NCBI GenBank assembly: GCA_001512495.1 | Contig: LFRU01000058.1 | Location: 1 to 34,236 of the forward strand | Origin: Syntrophothermus sp. DTU052 | GTDB lineage: Bacteria > Bacillota > Syntrophomonadia > Syntrophomonadales > DTU052 | DNA: 34,236 nucleotides | Direction of reading: 5' to 3' | Program-made: the position numbers and the translations under genes | The notes under the pieces: generated by a model | What the model was told of the DNA's origin: nothing | Database searches by the model: none | What the model saw: the letters and a program-made list of their open reading frames with translations, nothing else | Part shown: positions 7,243 to 17,949 of the stretch, one piece after another | Layout of the letters: each line of letters begins with the position of its first letter | Position numbering within the stretch: position 1 is the stretch's first letter

Positions 7243-8412
7243 GTGAAACGAGTCTACATGGATCATAGTGCGACTACTCCGGTTGATCTCCGGGCTCTGC
7301 AGGCCATGGAGCCGTACTTGACTGAGGAGTATGGCAATCCCTCCAGCATTCACCGGATGGGACAGGCGGCCCGCAACGGGGTGGAAACCGCCCGGGAGCA
7401 GGTGGCGCGCTTAATCAATGCCGCACCCGCGGAGATCATATTTACCAGCGGCGGGACCGAGGCTAACAATCTGGCGATACTGGGACTGATAGAAGCGATG
7501 CCGCCCCAGGGACAGCATATAATCACCTCGGCGGTTGAGCACCATGCGGTTCTGGATGTTTTCACCTACCTGGGCCGGAAGGGTTACGATGTAACGATTC
7601 TCCCCGTGAACAGGTACGGGATGGTGGAGCCGGAAACACTGGAGCGCGCAATGAAACCCAATACGGCACTGGTTTCGATCATGCATGCCAACAATGAGAT
7701 CGGTACCATCCAGCCCATTAAACAACTGGCGGCCATTGCCCGCCACAGGGGAGCCGTCTTTCATACCGACGCAGTTCAGAGTGTGGGACGCATCCCGGTT
7801 GATGTAAAGGACCTGGGGGTGGATATGCTATCCTGCTCTTCCCACAAGCTTTATGGACCCAAAGGGGTGGGATGCCTGTATATAAAGAAGGGAACCCGCC
7901 TGGCCCGACGCGTGTATGGAGGGTCTCAGGAGCGCAAACTTAGGTCCGGAACCGAGAATGTACCGGGTATTGTCGGTTTTGGGGCAGCGGCAGACATTGC
8001 CGGTAAAAGAATGAGTGAAACCATGGAACGTCTAAGTGATTTCGGCCGTTACTTATCCGGCAGTTTGCAGAGGCTGATTCCGGATACTATCCTGACCGGG
8101 GATCCTGTTAACCGCTTACCCGGGCATGTCAGCCTTTGTTTCAAGTATGTTGAGGGTGAGTCCATCTTGTTGATGCTGGACCAAATGGGCATCATGGCCT
8201 CCAGCGGTTCTGCCTGCACTTCGGGGTCTCTGGACCCTTCTCATGTGCTGCTGGCTATCGGCCTTCCACATGAGGTGGCCCATGGGTCTATCCGGCTGAG
8301 TCTGGGCCGCTCCAATACCAGGGAAGAGGTGGACTATGTGGTGCAGGTTCTGCCGGGTATTATTGAGCGGCTCCGAATGATGTCTCCTATGGCCGAGGAG
8401 GGGAAAATCTAA
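7243..8412 (+). CDS. iscS: Cysteine desulfurase IscS/NifS
   Basis: This PLP enzyme removes sulfur from cysteine as an enzyme-bound persulfide and passes it to Fe-S scaffolds and thiolation enzymes. The 389-residue protein has the DHSATTP start, GGTEANN near residue 70, the PLP lysine Lys202 in SSHKLYGPKG and the catalytic Cys325 in SGSACTSG. The start is GTG, with GGGGA about eight bases upstream. Its stop overlaps the start of iscU by one base (TAATG). Gene order regulator-iscS-iscU is the common Clostridia arrangement. Likely local clients are IscU, NadA and MnmA. The short loop around the catalytic cysteine does not separate IscS from NifS with certainty. Confidence 0.95.
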   Translation: MKRVYMDHSATTPVDLRALQAMEPYLTEEYGNPSSIHRMGQAARNGVETAREQVARLINAAPAEIIFTSGGTEANNLAILGLIEAMPPQGQHIITSAVEHHAVLDVFTYLGRKGYDVTILPVNRYGMVEPETLERAMKPNTALVSIMHANNEIGTIQPIKQLAAIARHRGAVFHTDAVQSVGRIPVDVKDLGVDMLSCSSHKLYGPKGVGCLYIKKGTRLARRVYGGSQERKLRSGTENVPGIVGFGAAADIAGKRMSETMERLSDFGRYLSGSLQRLIPDTILTGDPVNRLPGHVSLCFKYVEGESILLMLDQMGIMASSGSACTSGSLDPSHVLLAIGLPHEVAHGSIRLSLGRSNTREEVDYVVQVLPGIIERLRMMSPMAEEGKI

Positions 8413-8798
8413 TGGCCTTGTATTCGGAGAAGGTGATGGATCATTTTCTTAACCCGCGGAATGTGGGCACCATCGAAAACCCAAGCGGAGTCGGCAGAGT
8501 AGGTAACCCGGTTTGTGGTGATGTGATGCAGATTGAAATAAAGGTGGAGGATGACCGTATCGAGGACATCAAATTCAAAACCTTCGGTTGTGCCGCAGCT
8601 ATCGCCACCAGCAGCATGATCACCGAAATGGCGAAAGGCAAGACCCTGGAAGAAGCCCGTGCCATCACCAATAAAGCCGTGGCTGAGGCCCTGGACGGAC
8701 TGCCTCCGGTTAAGATGCACTGCTCCAACCTGGCTGCCGAAGCACTGCAGGAAGCGATCGACCAGTACCAGGGGAAGGTCAAATCAAATAATAATTAA
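8412..8798 (+). CDS. iscU: Fe-S cluster assembly scaffold IscU/NifU N-terminal type
   Basis: This 128-residue protein is a U-type scaffold on which [2Fe-2S] and [4Fe-4S] clusters are built. The three cysteine ligands are present as Cys35 (GNPVCGD), Cys60 (TFGCAAAIATSS) and Cys104 (KMHCSNLA), together with Asp37. It lacks the C-terminal Nfu domain of full-length NifU. It is translationally coupled to iscS through a one-base overlap. No HscA/HscB or ferredoxin genes follow, so this is the minimal S/U system typical of anaerobic Firmicutes. The zinc-bearing SufU form has an insertion before the last cysteine; this protein lacks it and fits IscU/NifU better. Confidence 0.93.
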   Translation: MALYSEKVMDHFLNPRNVGTIENPSGVGRVGNPVCGDVMQIEIKVEDDRIEDIKFKTFGCAAAIATSSMITEMAKGKTLEEARAITNKAVAEALDGLPPVKMHCSNLAAEALQEAIDQYQGKVKSNNN

Positions 8799-8928
8799 CA
8801 GCGTAATTGGGAGCGGATTGAACGCGAGATGACGGGTGGGCTTGGAACTTTATGCTGCTGATCCAGCTTACACAACAGATGACAGGGGGGGTCATCTACG
8901 GATTTACCGGAAGTGTACCTCCCCTGTG

Positions 8929-8955
8929 GTGTCAGGGGGACGGTTCTCTTGGCAC
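8929..8955 (+). repeat. REP-like palindromic element
   Basis: The core GGGGGACGGTTCTCTTG is framed by GTGTCA and TGGCAC. This is a motif I recognise as a dispersed repeat in many Firmicute genomes, often tied to REP-associated transposases. It can fold with 5' flanking CTCCCCTG. A second small hairpin (GATGAC/GTCATC, near 8879-8897) lies beside it. The cluster sits between convergent iscU and cysK and may also end transcription. Confidence 0.4.
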
Positions 8956-8985
8956 CATCAACCCTGCGTCGTTATTCTATTCAGT

Positions 8986-9921
8986 TTACATCCCCTGAAA
9001 CAGCTCTGTTGACAGGTACCTTTCACCGGTATCGGGAAGCAGAGCCACAATGGTCTTACCGCTGTTTTCAGGTCGTCTGGCAATCCGGGTGGCGGCGAAG
9101 GCTGCGGCTCCAGAGGAGATGCCAACCAGCAGCCCCTCGCTTTGGGCCAGCTTACGCGCAGTGTCAAAGGCTTCATCGGTCGTTACCCGAATAATCTCGT
9201 CAATGATGCCGGTGTTAAGCACTTTCGGAACAAACCCGGCTCCAATTCCCTGCAGTCCGTGAGGTCCCGGGCTGCCGCCGGAAAGTACCGGCGAGTCGTG
9301 GGGCTCAACCGCGACCAGTTTGAACTCCGGCTTCCGGGACTTAATAACTTCACCCACCCCGGTTAGAGTACCGCCGGTTCCGACTCCGGCCACGAAAAAG
9401 TCAACTTCACCCTCGGTATCGCGCCATATCTCCTCAGCGGTGGTTCGGCGGTGGATCGCCGGGTTGGAGGGGTTTTCAAACTGCTGGGGTATGAAAGAAT
9501 GTGGAATCTCGGCCGCCAGCTCCTGGGCCTTCCTGATAGCGCCCGACATTCCCTCTGTACCAGGGGTCAGTACCAGTTCCGCTCCCAGGGCCTTCAGCAG
9601 GTTGCGGCGCTCCAGGCTCATGGTTTCCGGCATGGTAAGAACAAGCCGGTAGCCTTTGGCGGAGGCCACAAAAGCCAGGGCGATCCCGGTATTGCCGCTG
9701 GTAGGTTCAATAATGACCGAATCCGGGTGTAGTAACCCGTTGTCCTCGGCATCCTTGATCATAGCATACCCGATGCGGTCCTTGACGCTGCCGGCGGGAT
9801 TGAAATACTCCAGCTTCAAGAGCAGCCGGGCGGTCAGGTTCTGCGACCGGCTGTAGTTTACGGGTTCAAGGAGCGGTGTATTACCTATCAGATCGGTAAG
9901 ACTCCGCGCAATTCTGGGCAT
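8986..9921 (-). CDS. cysK: Cysteine synthase (O-acetylserine sulfhydrylase)
   Basis: The enzyme makes cysteine from O-acetylserine and sulfide with PLP. The 311-residue protein has LIGNTPLL near residue 11, the PLP lysine Lys47 in [21 protein letters not shown] near 80, [12 protein letters not shown] near 180 and the GISSGAA phosphate loop near 265. The ATG at 9921 is chosen because GGAGGT precedes it by seven bases and because the family N-terminus aligns there; an upstream start at 9945 lacks this support. It follows metY after about 80 bases on the same strand and is probably co-transcribed with it. The two enzymes compete for sulfide, making cysteine and homocysteine. No serine acetyltransferase gene is present in the window. 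Confidence 0.94.
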   Translation of the reverse strand: MPRIARSLTDLIGNTPLLEPVNYSRSQNLTARLLLKLEYFNPAGSVKDRIGYAMIKDAEDNGLLHPDSVIIEPTSGNTGIALAFVASAKGYRLVLTMPETMSLERRNLLKALGAELVLTPGTEGMSGAIRKAQELAAEIPHSFIPQQFENPSNPAIHRRTTAEEIWRDTEGEVDFFVAGVGTGGTLTGVGEVIKSRKPEFKLVAVEPHDSPVLSGGSPGPHGLQGIGAGFVPKVLNTGIIDEIIRVTTDEAFDTARKLAQSEGLLVGISSGAAAFAATRIARRPENSGKTIVALLPDTGERYLSTELFQGM

Positions 9922-9999
9922 GGTTTTTACCTCCGTTCTCAACAAAAGTAATGGTCGGCCTGAGCCTGAAGTTCATGGCGAGGAGCGGCTCCTACTTTC

Positions 10000-11319
<1,320 letters not shown>

Positions 11320-11363
11320 TCAGGTATAATAGCCTAGTAAACCTATATACATTATTGATTAAA

Positions 11364-11446
11364 TCAATTTTGCTGAGGCGTTGTCAACGACTAAGTATTT
11401 GGTAATTTCGTTACTCTTGAAATATTATCTGGTTATAACCTATAAT
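11364..11446. promoter_or_regulatory. Divergent metY / metA promoter region
   Basis: For metA (plus), TTGAAA at 11417-11422 and TATAAT at 11441-11446 are 18 bases apart, a near-consensus sigma-A promoter. For metY (minus), TTGACA (11382-11387) is followed after 18 bases by TTTAAT. A GGTTATAACC palindrome (11431-11440) lies inside the metA spacer and could be an operator. The metA promoter lies downstream of the TTG at 11381, which rules out the long open frame starting there. Confidence 0.6.
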
Positions 11447-11509
11447 GCCAATAAAATCTATAAAAATAGTGTAGAATACCCGTACCGGGTTGGAGAAGGG
11501 ATGATGACC

Positions 11510-12427
11510 ATGCCCATTATTATTCCGGATGATCTGCCGGCCAGCAGCGTCTTACAAAACGAGAATGTTTTCGTAATGCACGAAAAGCGGGCGCTACACC
11601 AGGATATCAGGCCGTTAAGAATTGCCATACTCAACATTATGCCCCAGAAGGAGATTACAGAAACCCAATTGCTCCGCTTGCTGGCCAACACGCCTTTGCA
11701 GGTCGAAATCGTTCTCTTGCATCCGGAAACGCACCAGAGCAAGAATACATCACAGGATCACCTGGATAACTTTTACCAGACCTTTTCGGAGGTTTGTGAT
11801 CAAAAATTTGATGGAATGATCATCACCGGCGCTCCGGTGGAACTGCTTGATTTTGAGCAGTGGAATTACTGGGAGGAATTGAAGGAAATAATGAAGTGGA
11901 CTCGAACCCATGTTTTTTCAACCTTCCATATCTGTGTGGGAGCTCAGGCCGGTTTATACTATCATTACGGCATATCCAAGTATCCTTTGCCACAGAAGAT
12001 GTTCGGTATATTCGAACACAGGGTTTGCGTGAGAAACAGGCCTTTGCTGCGTGGGTTCGATGACATATTCTATGCGCCCCATTCCCGGCATACTGAGGTC
12101 CTGAAAAGCGACATCGAAAAGGTTCCCGAACTGGAGATTCTGGCTGAATCCGAGGAGGCTGGAATCTACATCGTCAGCAGCTCGGACGGGCGGCAGGTTT
12201 TCGTGACCGGCCACTCCGAGTATGATCCGACTACCTTGAAGTACGAGTATGAGCGGGATCTTGCCAAGGGGCTGCCCATACAAATACCTGTCAATTATTT
12301 TCCGGAGGACGACCCGTCAAGACCTCCCAGGGTTTTGTGGCGCAGCCATGGTTTTTTGCTGTTCTCCAACTGGCTGAACTACCACGTATATCAGGAAACC
12401 CCGTTTGACCTAAATGAAATAAAGTGA
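11510..12427 (+). CDS. metA: Homoserine O-acetyltransferase (MetA type)
   Basis: MetA-family enzymes acylate homoserine as the first committed step to methionine. Counted from this ATG, the catalytic residues fall at the canonical numbers: Cys142 in [10 protein letters not shown], His235 and Glu237 in GHSEYD. Residue 111 is Glu (TGAPVE). In this family Glu111 marks acetyl-CoA use and Gly marks succinyl-CoA use, so O-acetylhomoserine is the predicted product, which matches the divergent metY. The protein is 305 residues. An ATG at 11501 (three residues longer) sits closer to GGAG and is an alternative start. The long upstream frame is excluded by the promoter at 11417-11446. Confidence 0.94.
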   Translation: MPIIIPDDLPASSVLQNENVFVMHEKRALHQDIRPLRIAILNIMPQKEITETQLLRLLANTPLQVEIVLLHPETHQSKNTSQDHLDNFYQTFSEVCDQKFDGMIITGAPVELLDFEQWNYWEELKEIMKWTRTHVFSTFHICVGAQAGLYYHYGISKYPLPQKMFGIFEHRVCVRNRPLLRGFDDIFYAPHSRHTEVLKSDIEKVPELEILAESEEAGIYIVSSSDGRQVFVTGHSEYDPTTLKYEYERDLAKGLPIQIPVNYFPEDDPSRPPRVLWRSHGFLLFSNWLNYHVYQETPFDLNEIK

Positions 12428-12767
12428 TCAGTCAACGAGCATGGCTCCTAGCTTGTGCTCTTGGTCAATCAGGCGGTAAGGCTTCCCGCAATCGTGACCA
12501 CGGTGCAGCCCGAGTTCGACGTTGGCACCGGTTTATTCTACAATGTTGTTAACGAATGGTCCTGGTGAGGTCACAAACGGCGCACACACCGCTTTATTAT
12601 CGCTCTTTATTCGAGGTCATTAAACCGGGTAAACTGTAAAGCGGGAAAGAGCCAATCTGGTCCGGACCCTCATATAAAACGAATTGTGGGGAGGCTGCCG
12701 GATATACCTGGAGGGAGGTAACGGGCAGCCTCCGGATGATCGAAGGAAACGGGAAGGTGTTAACAAT
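12428..12767. other. Gap between metA and mnmA
   Basis: No gene is supported here. A weak hairpin (GAGCA with TGCTC, near 12438-12461) follows metA and may end it. Just before mnmA, a 9-bp inverted repeat (12691-12699 with 12724-12732) encloses GGAGGGAGG and could form a leader hairpin. An open frame from 12684 joins mnmA in phase but has no family support upstream of 12768. Confidence 0.4.
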
Positions 12768-13844
12768 ATGTCCAGGGTATTGGTGGCGATGAGCGGGGGG
12801 GTTGACAGCTCCGTAGCCGCTTGGTTGCTCAAAAACCGGGGGTATGAAGTAGCGGGGGTGACCATGCAGATCTGGCCCCGGGAGGATGACGATGCCAAAG
12901 CCTGCTGCAGCTTAAGCGCGGTAAATGATGCCCGCCGGGTGGCGGCTCATCTGCAGATACCTCATTATGTTATGAACTTCCGGGACGAGTTCCAGGCGGA
13001 GGTTATCGACCTGTTCACCCGGGAGTACCTGGCCGGCAGGACCCCCAACCCCTGTATCGAGTGCAACCGCAGGCTGAAGTTTGGCTCCCTCCTTGACAAA
13101 GCCTTAGCCATGGGCTTTGACTATATTGCTACCGGTCACTATGTCCGCATCCAGTGCCGGAATGGGGAGTATCTGTTATTAACCGGCCTGGATCCAAGGA
13201 AGGACCAGAGTTATTTCCTGTATACCATGAACCGGCACCAGTTGGCCCATACCCTTTTCCCTTTGGGCGAATACCATAAGTCGCAGGTGCGGGCCATGGC
13301 GGAGGAGGCTGGTTTGCCGGTGGCTCATAAGGCCGAAAGCCAGGAAATCTGCTTCATCTCGGAGGGAGATTATGGTGACTTCGTGGAGAGGAATGCGGGA
13401 CAGGTACCTCCCCCGGGGCCTTTCAGATCCTCCAACGGAGATTATCTGGGTTTACACCGGGGCATTCACCGTTACACCATCGGGCAGCGCCGGGGACTGG
13501 GCCTAGCCCTGGGGAAACCGGTCTTTGTCACCAGGATAGACCCCGAAATGCAGGAGGTCTGGGTGGGGGAGCAGCGGGAGCTTTTCAAACCCGGACTGAT
13601 TGCCGGTCAGGTTAACTATATATCCGGGAAACCGTTCTCGGCACCCCGGAAGGTGACGGCGAAGATCCGGTATGCCGCTCCCCGGGTTAGTGCCACCGCC
13701 ATACCCATGAAAAACCAGCGTCTAAAGGTGGTGTTCGAACAGCCCCAGAGAGCCATTACCCCCGGGCAGGCGGTTGTCTTATATGAAGGGGAACAGGTCC
13801 TGGCCGGAGGAACGATAGCAGAGGTTATAGAGAACGAGAGGTAA
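12768..13844 (+). CDS. mnmA: tRNA 2-thiouridylase MnmA
   Basis: MnmA thiolates U34 of tRNA-Lys, -Glu and -Gln, using ATP to adenylate the base and sulfur from a cysteine desulfurase. The 358-residue protein has the PP-loop SGGVDSS at residues 9-15, the first catalytic cysteine Cys96 in TPNPCIECN and the second, Cys195, in SQEICFI. The region [16 protein letters not shown] near 275 and the C-terminal beta-barrel are also present. The start is the ATG behind GGGAAGGTG, because [11 protein letters not shown] is the normal N-terminus; an in-frame start at 12684 would add 28 unlikely residues. The IscS at 7243-8412 is a plausible sulfur donor. Confidence 0.95.
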   Translation: MSRVLVAMSGGVDSSVAAWLLKNRGYEVAGVTMQIWPREDDDAKACCSLSAVNDARRVAAHLQIPHYVMNFRDEFQAEVIDLFTREYLAGRTPNPCIECNRRLKFGSLLDKALAMGFDYIATGHYVRIQCRNGEYLLLTGLDPRKDQSYFLYTMNRHQLAHTLFPLGEYHKSQVRAMAEEAGLPVAHKAESQEICFISEGDYGDFVERNAGQVPPPGPFRSSNGDYLGLHRGIHRYTIGQRRGLGLALGKPVFVTRIDPEMQEVWVGEQRELFKPGLIAGQVNYISGKPFSAPRKVTAKIRYAAPRVSATAIPMKNQRLKVVFEQPQRAITPGQAVVLYEGEQVLAGGTIAEVIENER

Positions 13845-13861
13845 TCAGATAGGAGAGGGAG

Positions 13862-14056
13862 TTGCTTGTCGTTCTGAATGAAGGTCCCACTGAAGGTCCG
13901 GGTATACTGGGAATGCTCGCTGTCACGGCCGGGTTGGTGGGACTTAAGGCTGTGGCCGAGAGGTTCAAAAAAAGGTTATTAAGTGATAAAGTGAAAGATG
14001 GTTTTGTTCGCGAGATGCAGATTACACAGAAATACCTAAAACTTGAGTTGCGCTAA
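13862..14056 (+). CDS. Small hypothetical protein
   Basis: This 64-residue frame starts with TTG behind AGGAG (six bases) and fills the space between mnmA and the EamA gene, 17 and 13 bases away, which supports it being real. Residues 13-32 are hydrophobic and could form one membrane helix; the second half is basic and polar, with a KYLKLELR end. I do not recognise a family. Expression would be from the mnmA transcript. A chance open frame remains possible at this length. Confidence 0.45.
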   Translation: MLVVLNEGPTEGPGILGMLAVTAGLVGLKAVAERFKKRLLSDKVKDGFVREMQITQKYLKLELR

Positions 14057-14069
14057 CAGGAGTTGACTG

Positions 14070-14993
14070 ATGAGTGTCCTTAAATCAAACGTTTTGCTGC
14101 TGATCACCGCAGCAATCTGGGGGCTCGCTTTTGTTGCTCAAAGGGTTGGCATGGATTATGTCGGCCCTTTTACATTCAACGGTGTGAGGTTTTTTCTCGG
14201 CAGTTTGTCCTTGATTCCGCTTATATTCTATTTTCGGGGTGATGCTCAGAACTCACGCCGGGAGTTCAAGAGTGCGGTGGTGCCGGGAATTATTGCCGGC
14301 ACGGTGCTGTTTGGCGGAGTATCTCTGCAGCAGGTCGGTCTCGTTTATACTACTGCAGGCAAGGCAGCGTTTATTACCGGTCTTTATGTGGTTCTGGTGC
14401 CGTTAATCAGTATATTGCTGGGGCGGAAAATAGGCGTAAGCAGCTTGCTGGGGAGTGTTCTGGCCACCGGCGGGCTCTACCTGCTGTGCATCAAGGAGAC
14501 CTTGACTGTTAATTATGGGGATATGCTGCAGCTGATAGGGGCATTTTTCTGGGCGGTTCATATCCTGATAATCGGTTATTATTCGCGCCGAGTAGATGCA
14601 TTGAAGCTGTCATGCTTTCAGTTTTTTGTTTGCTCTGCGCTCAGCATGGCGGTGGCATTGGTCACCGAAACCATAGTATGGGCTGATATACTCGCCGCTT
14701 ATATCGTTATATTATATGGCGGGATATGCTCGACGGGGATCGCCTACACCCTGCAGGTTGTCGCCCAGAAATACGCCCCGCCCGTCAACGCGGCCATAAT
14801 TATGAGCATGGAAACGGTGTTTGCCGCTATCGGTGGTTTTCTGATATTGCAAGAAAGGATGAGCGGAACGGAGATATTCGGATGCGCTCTGATGCTGTCG
14901 GGGATGCTGGCGGCTCAGATCGGGAGCCTACGCAAGGACAAAGCCGAGGAGGCCCATCCGGGGTGTCGAGATTCAACAAATATCACTATTTGA
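14070..14993 (+). CDS. EamA/DMT-family transporter
   Basis: This 307-residue membrane protein has about ten hydrophobic helices arranged as two EamA repeats. The first begins with LLLITAAIWGLAFVAQRVG, the second with QLIGAFFWAVHILIIGYYSRR. The drug/metabolite transporter superfamily exports or imports small metabolites; the substrate cannot be read from the sequence. The ATG follows CAGGAG by seven bases. It probably belongs to the mnmA transcript. A short hairpin (15080-15084 with 15088-15092) followed by CTTTTGG after the gene is a weak terminator candidate. Confidence 0.85.
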   Translation: MSVLKSNVLLLITAAIWGLAFVAQRVGMDYVGPFTFNGVRFFLGSLSLIPLIFYFRGDAQNSRREFKSAVVPGIIAGTVLFGGVSLQQVGLVYTTAGKAAFITGLYVVLVPLISILLGRKIGVSSLLGSVLATGGLYLLCIKETLTVNYGDMLQLIGAFFWAVHILIIGYYSRRVDALKLSCFQFFVCSALSMAVALVTETIVWADILAAYIVILYGGICSTGIAYTLQVVAQKYAPPVNAAIIMSMETVFAAIGGFLILQERMSGTEIFGCALMLSGMLAAQIGSLRKDKAEEAHPGCRDSTNITI

Positions 14994-15194
14994 TGACTAT
15001 CCCGGGTAGCTGCAGGAACCAGCTTGCCATTATCCGCCCTAGATCCCAAAACCAGGAGATTACTGCGGAGATACGTTGAGCACCCCAGGTGCCTTTTGGT
15101 ATCTGCCGGCATTGCCTTGATTCTCAAGAAACCGGAATGCTTACTTTTTCCTGTAACCGACGTAAATCGGGTGCAGCTTTGAATAAGGATAAGC

Positions 15195-15200
15195 TATAAT
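15195..15200 (+). promoter_or_regulatory. Candidate -10 box of the first ABC cassette
   Basis: TATAAT, a perfect -10 match, lies 53 bases before the GTG start. The expected -35 position (around 15172) reads TGCAGC, a poor match. Confidence 0.35.
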
Positions 15201-15252
15201 CTTTAGAGACAGGGCCGGGAAATGGCGAATATTGAGAGAAAGAGGGATTGCC

Positions 15253-16212
15253 GTGAAAAGAGTAATGATATGTATTTTTGCTGCCGTTATTGGCCTGGGC
15301 TTGACCGGTTGTGACCGTGGGGCAACCCCGGTCGGCGTGAACCAGGACGAGAAGAAGATCATCACTATCGGCGTGATGCCGGATGTGGAGTCGATTCCGC
15401 TTATCATCGCCGACAGGAACGGCTACTTTGAGGATGAGGGAGTAAAGGTTAAGATAGAGCATTTCAAGAGCGCGTCGGACAGAGACAGTGCCCTGCAGGG
15501 CGGTCGGCTGGATGGGGTTATCACTGATGTCGTGGCCGTTGTTTTTTCCAACGAGGGAGGTACTGATTTAAGGATAATATCCAAGAACGATGGCGATATT
15601 GAACTGATGGCCGGGAAGGAATCCGATATAGAGACGATAGTCGACATCAAGGGGAAAAGCGTCGGCCTTTCCTCCAATACCATCATGGAGTATACTGCCG
15701 ACCGGATGCTGGAATCGGCCGGAATTTCGGCTGATGATGTTAAGAAGGTGATGATCCCGCCGCTGTCTACCCGCTTGGAGATGCTCCAGGGAGGCAAGAT
15801 TGATGCCGCAATTCTTCCGCAGCCCCTGGCAGGTTTAGGAGTGAAGAACGGGGCCAGGGTTCTGGCCCGCACCAGTGAGGTAGTCGGTAAAGCCGGGGCT
15901 ATTGCGTTCACCTCCGAGAGCCTGAGGCAAAACCGGGAGGAGATCAAGGCGGTCTTCCGGGCCTACAACCGGGCGGTAGAGTATCTGAAAACGGAACCGG
16001 CATCCAGCTATGCTGACTATGTTGTCAGAGTTCAGGCTTTCCCGGCCGGGTTGGAGGCATCCCTGCAGCTTCCCGCCTATGAAAAGGCAAGTCCCCCTGA
16101 TCCACAGGTGGTAGCGGATGTTGTTGAGTGGATGAAGAACCGGAACCTGATCCAGAAGGCTTATGAATACTCGGACCTGGTGGATCAGGAGATCCTGAGG
16201 GAGATACAGTGA
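15253..16212 (+). CDS. ABC transporter solute-binding lipoprotein, nitrate/sulfonate/NMT1 type
   Basis: This 319-residue protein has a lipoprotein signal peptide ending in LTGC (residues 15-18), so it is anchored outside the membrane. The mature part matches the SsuA/THI5-like binding fold: IGVMPDVESIPLIIADRNGYF near the start, followed by ALQGGRLDGVITDV. Family members bind sulfonates, taurine, nitrate or thiamine precursors; the ligand is not evident here. I chose the GTG at 15253 behind AGAGGG; it gives a proper signal peptide, whereas the upstream TTG adds seven residues. It overlaps the ATPase gene by four bases. A sulfonate ligand is plausible given the sulfur genes nearby but unproven. 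Confidence 0.85.
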   Translation: MKRVMICIFAAVIGLGLTGCDRGATPVGVNQDEKKIITIGVMPDVESIPLIIADRNGYFEDEGVKVKIEHFKSASDRDSALQGGRLDGVITDVVAVVFSNEGGTDLRIISKNDGDIELMAGKESDIETIVDIKGKSVGLSSNTIMEYTADRMLESAGISADDVKKVMIPPLSTRLEMLQGGKIDAAILPQPLAGLGVKNGARVLARTSEVVGKAGAIAFTSESLRQNREEIKAVFRAYNRAVEYLKTEPASSYADYVVRVQAFPAGLEASLQLPAYEKASPPDPQVVADVVEWMKNRNLIQKAYEYSDLVDQEILREIQ

Positions 16213-16949
16213 TTACTGTAAGGGATCTGTCGGTGAAATATAAAAGCCGCAGCGGGGAGATCCTGGCGCTGAATAAAGTCAACATTGCTATGGATTCCAG
16301 GGAACTCTATACCGTCATCGGGCCTTCCGGCTGTGGCAAGTCAACCCTGCTCCATGTTCTGTCCGGCATACTGACTGATTTTGAGGGCAGTGTTTTAATT
16401 GACGGTAAAGGGATTAATCCCCGAAACCAGCGTATTGGTCTGGTCCTGCAAAACTATGGACTGCTGCCGTGGAAGACGGTGTACCAAAATGTTATGCTGG
16501 GTCTGAAGATTAAACAGGGGCACGCCGTCCTGGATGATTATGGAGGCTATTTGCTGAAACAGCTCGGAATAGACGACCTGCTGCACCGGTACCCCAAGGA
16601 GCTAAGCGGCGGCCAGCAGCAGCGGGTGGCACTGGCCCGGGCCTTCATACTTAAGCCTGATCTGCTGCTGATGGATGAGCCTTTTTCGGCTTTGGATGCC
16701 ATCACCCGGGAAGAAGTTCAGGAGCTTTTCCTGAAAGCCTGGCAGCAGAATCCAGTTAATACCGTCTTTGTTACTCACAGCGTTGATGAAGCCCTGTACC
16801 TGGGCCGCAAAATAGCGGTATTTTCACCTTCTCCCGGTAGGATACTGGAGGTTGTTGACAACCCGTGCTTCAACCAGGATAACCTGCGGTCGAGGAATGA
16901 TTATGTGGAGATGTCGATCTATTTACGCAATCTGCTGAGCAGAGGATGA
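16209..16949 (+). CDS. ABC transporter ATPase, nitrate/sulfonate type
   Basis: This 246-residue ATPase has Walker A GPSGCGKST near residue 38, the Q-loop QNYGLLPW near 81, the signature LSGGQQQRVALARA near 132 and Walker B LLLMDEPFSALD near 155, followed by the switch histidine in VTHSVDEA. It resembles SsuB/TauB. The GTG start overlaps the previous gene by four bases (GTGA), and its own stop overlaps the permease gene by four, so the three genes are translationally coupled. It powers import of the ligand bound by the 15253-16212 lipoprotein. Confidence 0.9.
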   Translation: MITVRDLSVKYKSRSGEILALNKVNIAMDSRELYTVIGPSGCGKSTLLHVLSGILTDFEGSVLIDGKGINPRNQRIGLVLQNYGLLPWKTVYQNVMLGLKIKQGHAVLDDYGGYLLKQLGIDDLLHRYPKELSGGQQQRVALARAFILKPDLLLMDEPFSALDAITREEVQELFLKAWQQNPVNTVFVTHSVDEALYLGRKIAVFSPSPGRILEVVDNPCFNQDNLRSRNDYVEMSIYLRNLLSRG

Positions 16950-17695
16950 TTCCGATGCAGTCAAAAGAGAGTTGGTGGGGGGCTTTATACAGCCTGGCGG
17001 TAGTGCTGGTTGTCTGGTGGCTGGTTTCCTGGATTATAAGACTGCCGATTGTTCCCTCCCCAGTGGATGTATTTATCAATATCGGCCAGATTTTTTCCAC
17101 GAAGATGGAGAAACATGTGCTGTACAGTCTGGGACGAATTGGTGGAGGGATCGCACTGTCCATAATTATCGGTGTTCCCCTGGGTTATTTAATGGGATCC
17201 TATGAACGGGTCAACCGTCTTTTGTCCCCTCTGGTGTATTTTACCTACCCGGTTCCTAAACTCGCCCTGCTTCCCGTAGTCATGCTGCTGTTTGGACTAG
17301 GGGAGGCTTCTAAATTGATCATGATTGTGCTCATTGTCGTGTTCCAGATTATAGTATCCTCTCGGGATGCGGTAATGAATATTCCTTCCGAGATCTTCCG
17401 TTCCCTCCAATCAATGGGCGCCAGCCGGATACAGATGCTGACCGAGATAATACTGCCGGCCACGCTCCCCGAGGTTCTGACCGCAACCCGACTGGCTTTG
17501 GGTACCGCGGTGTCGATTTTATTCTTTACCGAAACCTTCGGCACCGAGTTTGGTATGGGATACTTTATAATGGACGCCTGGCTGCGCGTGGACTACCTGG
17601 ATATGTATGGGGGGATTGTAGTATTAAGTCTTATGGGCTTTTTCCTGTTTACACTGATTGATGTGGCAGAAAAGCGTCTCAGTCCCTGGCGCTAG
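16946..17695 (+). CDS. ABC transporter permease, nitrate/sulfonate type
   Basis: This 249-residue membrane protein has about six helices and the EAA loop motif around residues 150-180 (SMGASRIQMLTEIILPATLP), which contacts the ATPase. It matches the SsuC/TauC class of the binding-protein-dependent permeases. The ATG overlaps the ATPase stop (ATGA). It is the last gene of the cassette. A gap of about 250 bases follows, in which I see only an AT-rich patch (TATGATAATATT near 17834) that may be the next promoter. Confidence 0.88.
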   Translation: MIPMQSKESWWGALYSLAVVLVVWWLVSWIIRLPIVPSPVDVFINIGQIFSTKMEKHVLYSLGRIGGGIALSIIIGVPLGYLMGSYERVNRLLSPLVYFTYPVPKLALLPVVMLLFGLGEASKLIMIVLIVVFQIIVSSRDAVMNIPSEIFRSLQSMGASRIQMLTEIILPATLPEVLTATRLALGTAVSILFFTETFGTEFGMGYFIMDAWLRVDYLDMYGGIVVLSLMGFFLFTLIDVAEKRLSPWR

Positions 17696-17949
17696 ACGAT
17701 TTCCTGCTTCCCCGCCAGGCCCGGACCCATCCGATTATCGACTGGAGAATAGCGGCCGCCGCCATTCAAATTCCATTGGGATCGATCTTTTTGTGTGAGA
17801 CTTATGATTAGATGGGACAAACATTGTAGCACTTATGATAATATTAGACAGAGGCATTTGCTGTTCATCGGCCTGCTGAAGATTGAGGCTGATGGCCGGG
17901 ATGCAAGCGGACGAACCATATTATTAAATTGGTGGAGGGGATATTTGTA

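Noticed and set aside
11381-11509. Forty-residue N-terminal extension of MetA from a TTG at 11381
   Set aside because: A near-consensus promoter (11417-11446) lies inside it, and the catalytic residues number correctly from 11510.
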